Positions 13,745 through 14,977 of a DNA stretch of 14,977 nucleotides are shown piece after piece. This DNA comes from DASZPL01 sp035550315 (lineage in GTDB: Bacteria; Actinomycetota; Actinomycetes; JAFAQI01): contig DASZPL010000090.1 of assembly GCA_035550315.1 (NCBI GenBank), positions 1 to 14,977 on the forward strand, read 5' to 3'. The notes under the pieces are model-generated. The model made no database searches. It had not been told where the DNA came from and saw only the letters and a program-made list of their open reading frames with translations. The first letter of the stretch is position 1, and each line of letters starts with the position of its first letter. Position numbers and translations under genes: made by a program.

Positions 13745-14442
13745 CGCTGCCGCTGCTGGCGTCCGGCCGGGATGCCGACATCTACGTCCTCGATGACAAC
13801 CGGGTGTTGCGACGCTCCCGCGATCGTCGCCCGTTGACCCACGAAGCGATTGCCATGGAAGCCGCGCGGAAGGCCGGCTTTCCCGCCCCCGTCGTCCATG
13901 AGCTCCGCGCGGACGACAGCGAGCTCGTGATGGATCGGGTCGACGGACCGTTGATGATGGACCTTCTGGTGAAGCGGCCGCACCGGATGCCGGCGCTCGC
14001 CGTGATGCTCGCGCAACTGCACCGTCGACTCGGTGCCATCGACGCGCCGGCCGAGTTGCCCGCTCTGCCCGAGGGCGGATCGAAGCTCGTCCATCTCGAC
14101 CTGCATCCGCTGAACGTGATCATGAGCCCGAGCGGACCGGTCGTCATCGACTGGGCGAGCGCCTCGCAGGGACGACCGGAGACCGATGTCGCGTCGACCT
14201 GGGTCATCCTTGCGAGCTCGGAAGCGCCCGGCGGGCGGCTCGCGACCACGGTGGCCGGCCTCGGTCGGCAGATGTTCCTCAACGCATTCCTCCGGGCAAC
14301 CGGACAGAAGCAAGCGGCGCGCGCGATGTTGCCACCCGTGATCTCCGCGCGCCTGCTCGGTCGCAACTTGGTCGCCGGCGAGCGCCGCTACCTGGAACGC
14401 TGGCTCGAGCGACTGCCGAGCCCAACGGGTTCAGCGGGCTGA
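13741..14442 (+). CDS. Small APH/choline-kinase-like phosphotransferase
   Basis: 233 aa, shorter than the ~260-340 usual in the aminoglycoside phosphotransferase superfamily. The N-lobe has ASGRDADIYVLDDNRVLRRS (7-26); an Arg stands where the beta-3 Lys is usual (VLRR), which some actinobacterial members share. HEAIAMEAARKAGFPAPVVH (34-53) gives the alpha-C glutamate and linker. The catalytic loop is VHLDLHPLNVIM (117-128), with the base Asp120 and metal ligand Asn125, and VVIDWASASQG (134-144) is the DFG equivalent. The active site therefore looks complete and should move phosphate from ATP to a small molecule, sugar or lipid hydroxyl in the cytoplasm. Its ATG overlaps the stop of the 4-TM gene. 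Context suggests a role in the glycan pathway rather than drug resistance, but no substrate can be named. It overlaps the convergent GT4 gene by 12 bp. Confidence 0.85.
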   Translation: MTLPLLASGRDADIYVLDDNRVLRRSRDRRPLTHEAIAMEAARKAGFPAPVVHELRADDSELVMDRVDGPLMMDLLVKRPHRMPALAVMLAQLHRRLGAIDAPAELPALPEGGSKLVHLDLHPLNVIMSPSGPVVIDWASASQGRPETDVASTWVILASSEAPGGRLATTVAGLGRQMFLNAFLRATGQKQAARAMLPPVISARLLGRNLVAGERRYLERWLERLPSPTGSAG

Positions 14443-14977
14443 GAGCAGCGCGAGCCGGGCCGCCGCGGCACGCTGCGGGGTGTGACGGTCGAGCACCAGT
14501 TGCCGGCCGGCAGCCGCCAGCTGGCGGCGTTGCGACTCGTCGGCGAGGACGGCTGCCAGGACATCGGCGAAGTCCTGCGGCGCGGCGACGGTCGCACCGG
14601 GGGTGTCGCCGGTCGTGTCGGCACCGATTCCCTCGACACCGGCCGCCGTGGTGACGACGGGTACGCCGTAAGCCAGCGCATCGAGCACCTTCATCTTCGG
14701 CCCGCTGGTCGGTGGGCACGGGAATGCCATCACGGCGCCGCGCCGCAGCACGTCAACCGTGCGCGCTACCTCGCCCACGACCTCGACGCCTGGCAGGTCG
14801 ATCGAAGGCGTCGAGCCACGGCCGGCGAGCAGCAACCGCGCGTCCGGCACGCGGCGGCGCACCTGCGGCCACTGCGCCAGCAACCGCTGCAACGCCTGGC
14901 GGTTCGGCGGCCAGCCCCAGTTCGCCAGCAACACCGCCACCGGCTCGGCGACGACCGGCAGCACCTCGGTGGGGATC
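14431..14977 (-). CDS. Family-4 glycosyltransferase, C-terminal part (5' end beyond the window)
   Basis: About 181 residues are seen, ending at TGA 14431-14433; the frame is open past the right edge, so the GTG at 14964 is not taken as the true start. This is the donor-binding domain of a GT-B glycosyltransferase. VAVLLANWGWPPNRQALQRL shows the WxPN start of the domain found in one GT4 subgroup. VPDARLLLAGRG, the EX7E-like stretch (PTSGPKMKVLDALAYGVPVV, with Lys or Asp where the first Glu is usual) and TTAAGVEGIG follow. It likely adds a sugar to the same glycan. The 3' end overlaps the kinase gene by 12 bp, leaving no space for a separate terminator. Confidence 0.85.
   Translation of the reverse strand, partial: IPTEVLPVVAEPVAVLLANWGWPPNRQALQRLLAQWPQVRRRVPDARLLLAGRGSTPSIDLPGVEVVGEVARTVDVLRRGAVMAFPCPPTSGPKMKVLDALAYGVPVVTTAAGVEGIGADTTGDTPGATVAAPQDFADVLAAVLADESQRRQLAAAGRQLVLDRHTPQRAAAARLALLSAR

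Noticed and set aside
13741..14442. Aminoglycoside resistance gene
   Set aside because: The kinase fold is shared, but the protein is short, lies in a glycan operon, and shows no feature specific to a known resistance subclass.
1..14977. CRISPR arrays, tRNA or rRNA genes, insertion sequences, rho-independent terminators
   Set aside because: No regularly spaced short repeats, clover-leaf sequences, transposase motifs or hairpin-plus-T-run structures were seen; gaps between genes are under 100 bases and carry none of these.

Overview
The window is very GC-rich, densely coded DNA. GTG starts are frequent, four-base start/stop overlaps are common, and likely leaderless promoters precede several genes, all of which points to an actinobacterium. 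No marker gene allows a narrower placement. Nearly every gene belongs to cell-surface glycan synthesis, modification or export. No tRNA, rRNA, IS element, CRISPR array or phage gene was seen. Both edges cut genes.

Layout. (1) 1-3906, minus strand, read right to left: a Wzm-like ABC permease, a Wzt-like ATPase with a C-terminal carbohydrate-binding-type domain, a two-part sulfotransferase, and an acyltransferase that looks broken at the left edge by an out-of-frame, diverged duplicate of its own 5' part. All four are joined by 4-bp overlaps. (2) 4002-4997, plus: a family-2 glycosyltransferase with a hydrophobic C-terminal region. (3) 4990-6949, minus: two SAM-dependent methyltransferases. (4) 6987-8781, plus: a hexapeptide-repeat acyltransferase and a GT4 glycosyltransferase. 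(5) 8754-10600, minus: two paralogous family-2 glycosyltransferases. (6) 10678-14442, plus: a Wzz-like protein, a large polymerase/ligase-like membrane protein with an extra Wzz-like C-terminal loop, a four-helix membrane protein of unknown function, and a small APH-like kinase. (7) 14431 to the right edge, minus: the 3' part of a GT4 glycosyltransferase gene.

The genes read together as a locus that assembles a glycan (at least five glycosyltransferases), decorates it (methyl, acyl, sulfate and possibly phosphate groups), exports it through an ABC transporter, and perhaps polymerises or ligates it outside the membrane. Strand direction alternates between short cassettes. Convergent ends overlap by 8, 28 and 12 bp, and divergent starts are 37 to 95 bp apart. 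This is unusual for a polysaccharide locus and suggests piecemeal assembly.

Most worth a second look are the degenerate sulfotransferase half fused to an active-looking one, the polymerase/Wzz-like fusion, the unknown 4-TM plus kinase pair, the recurrent [T/C]AGNNT box 6-7 bases before start codons, and the broken acyltransferase. All functions are inferred by eye from motifs; no database search was possible.
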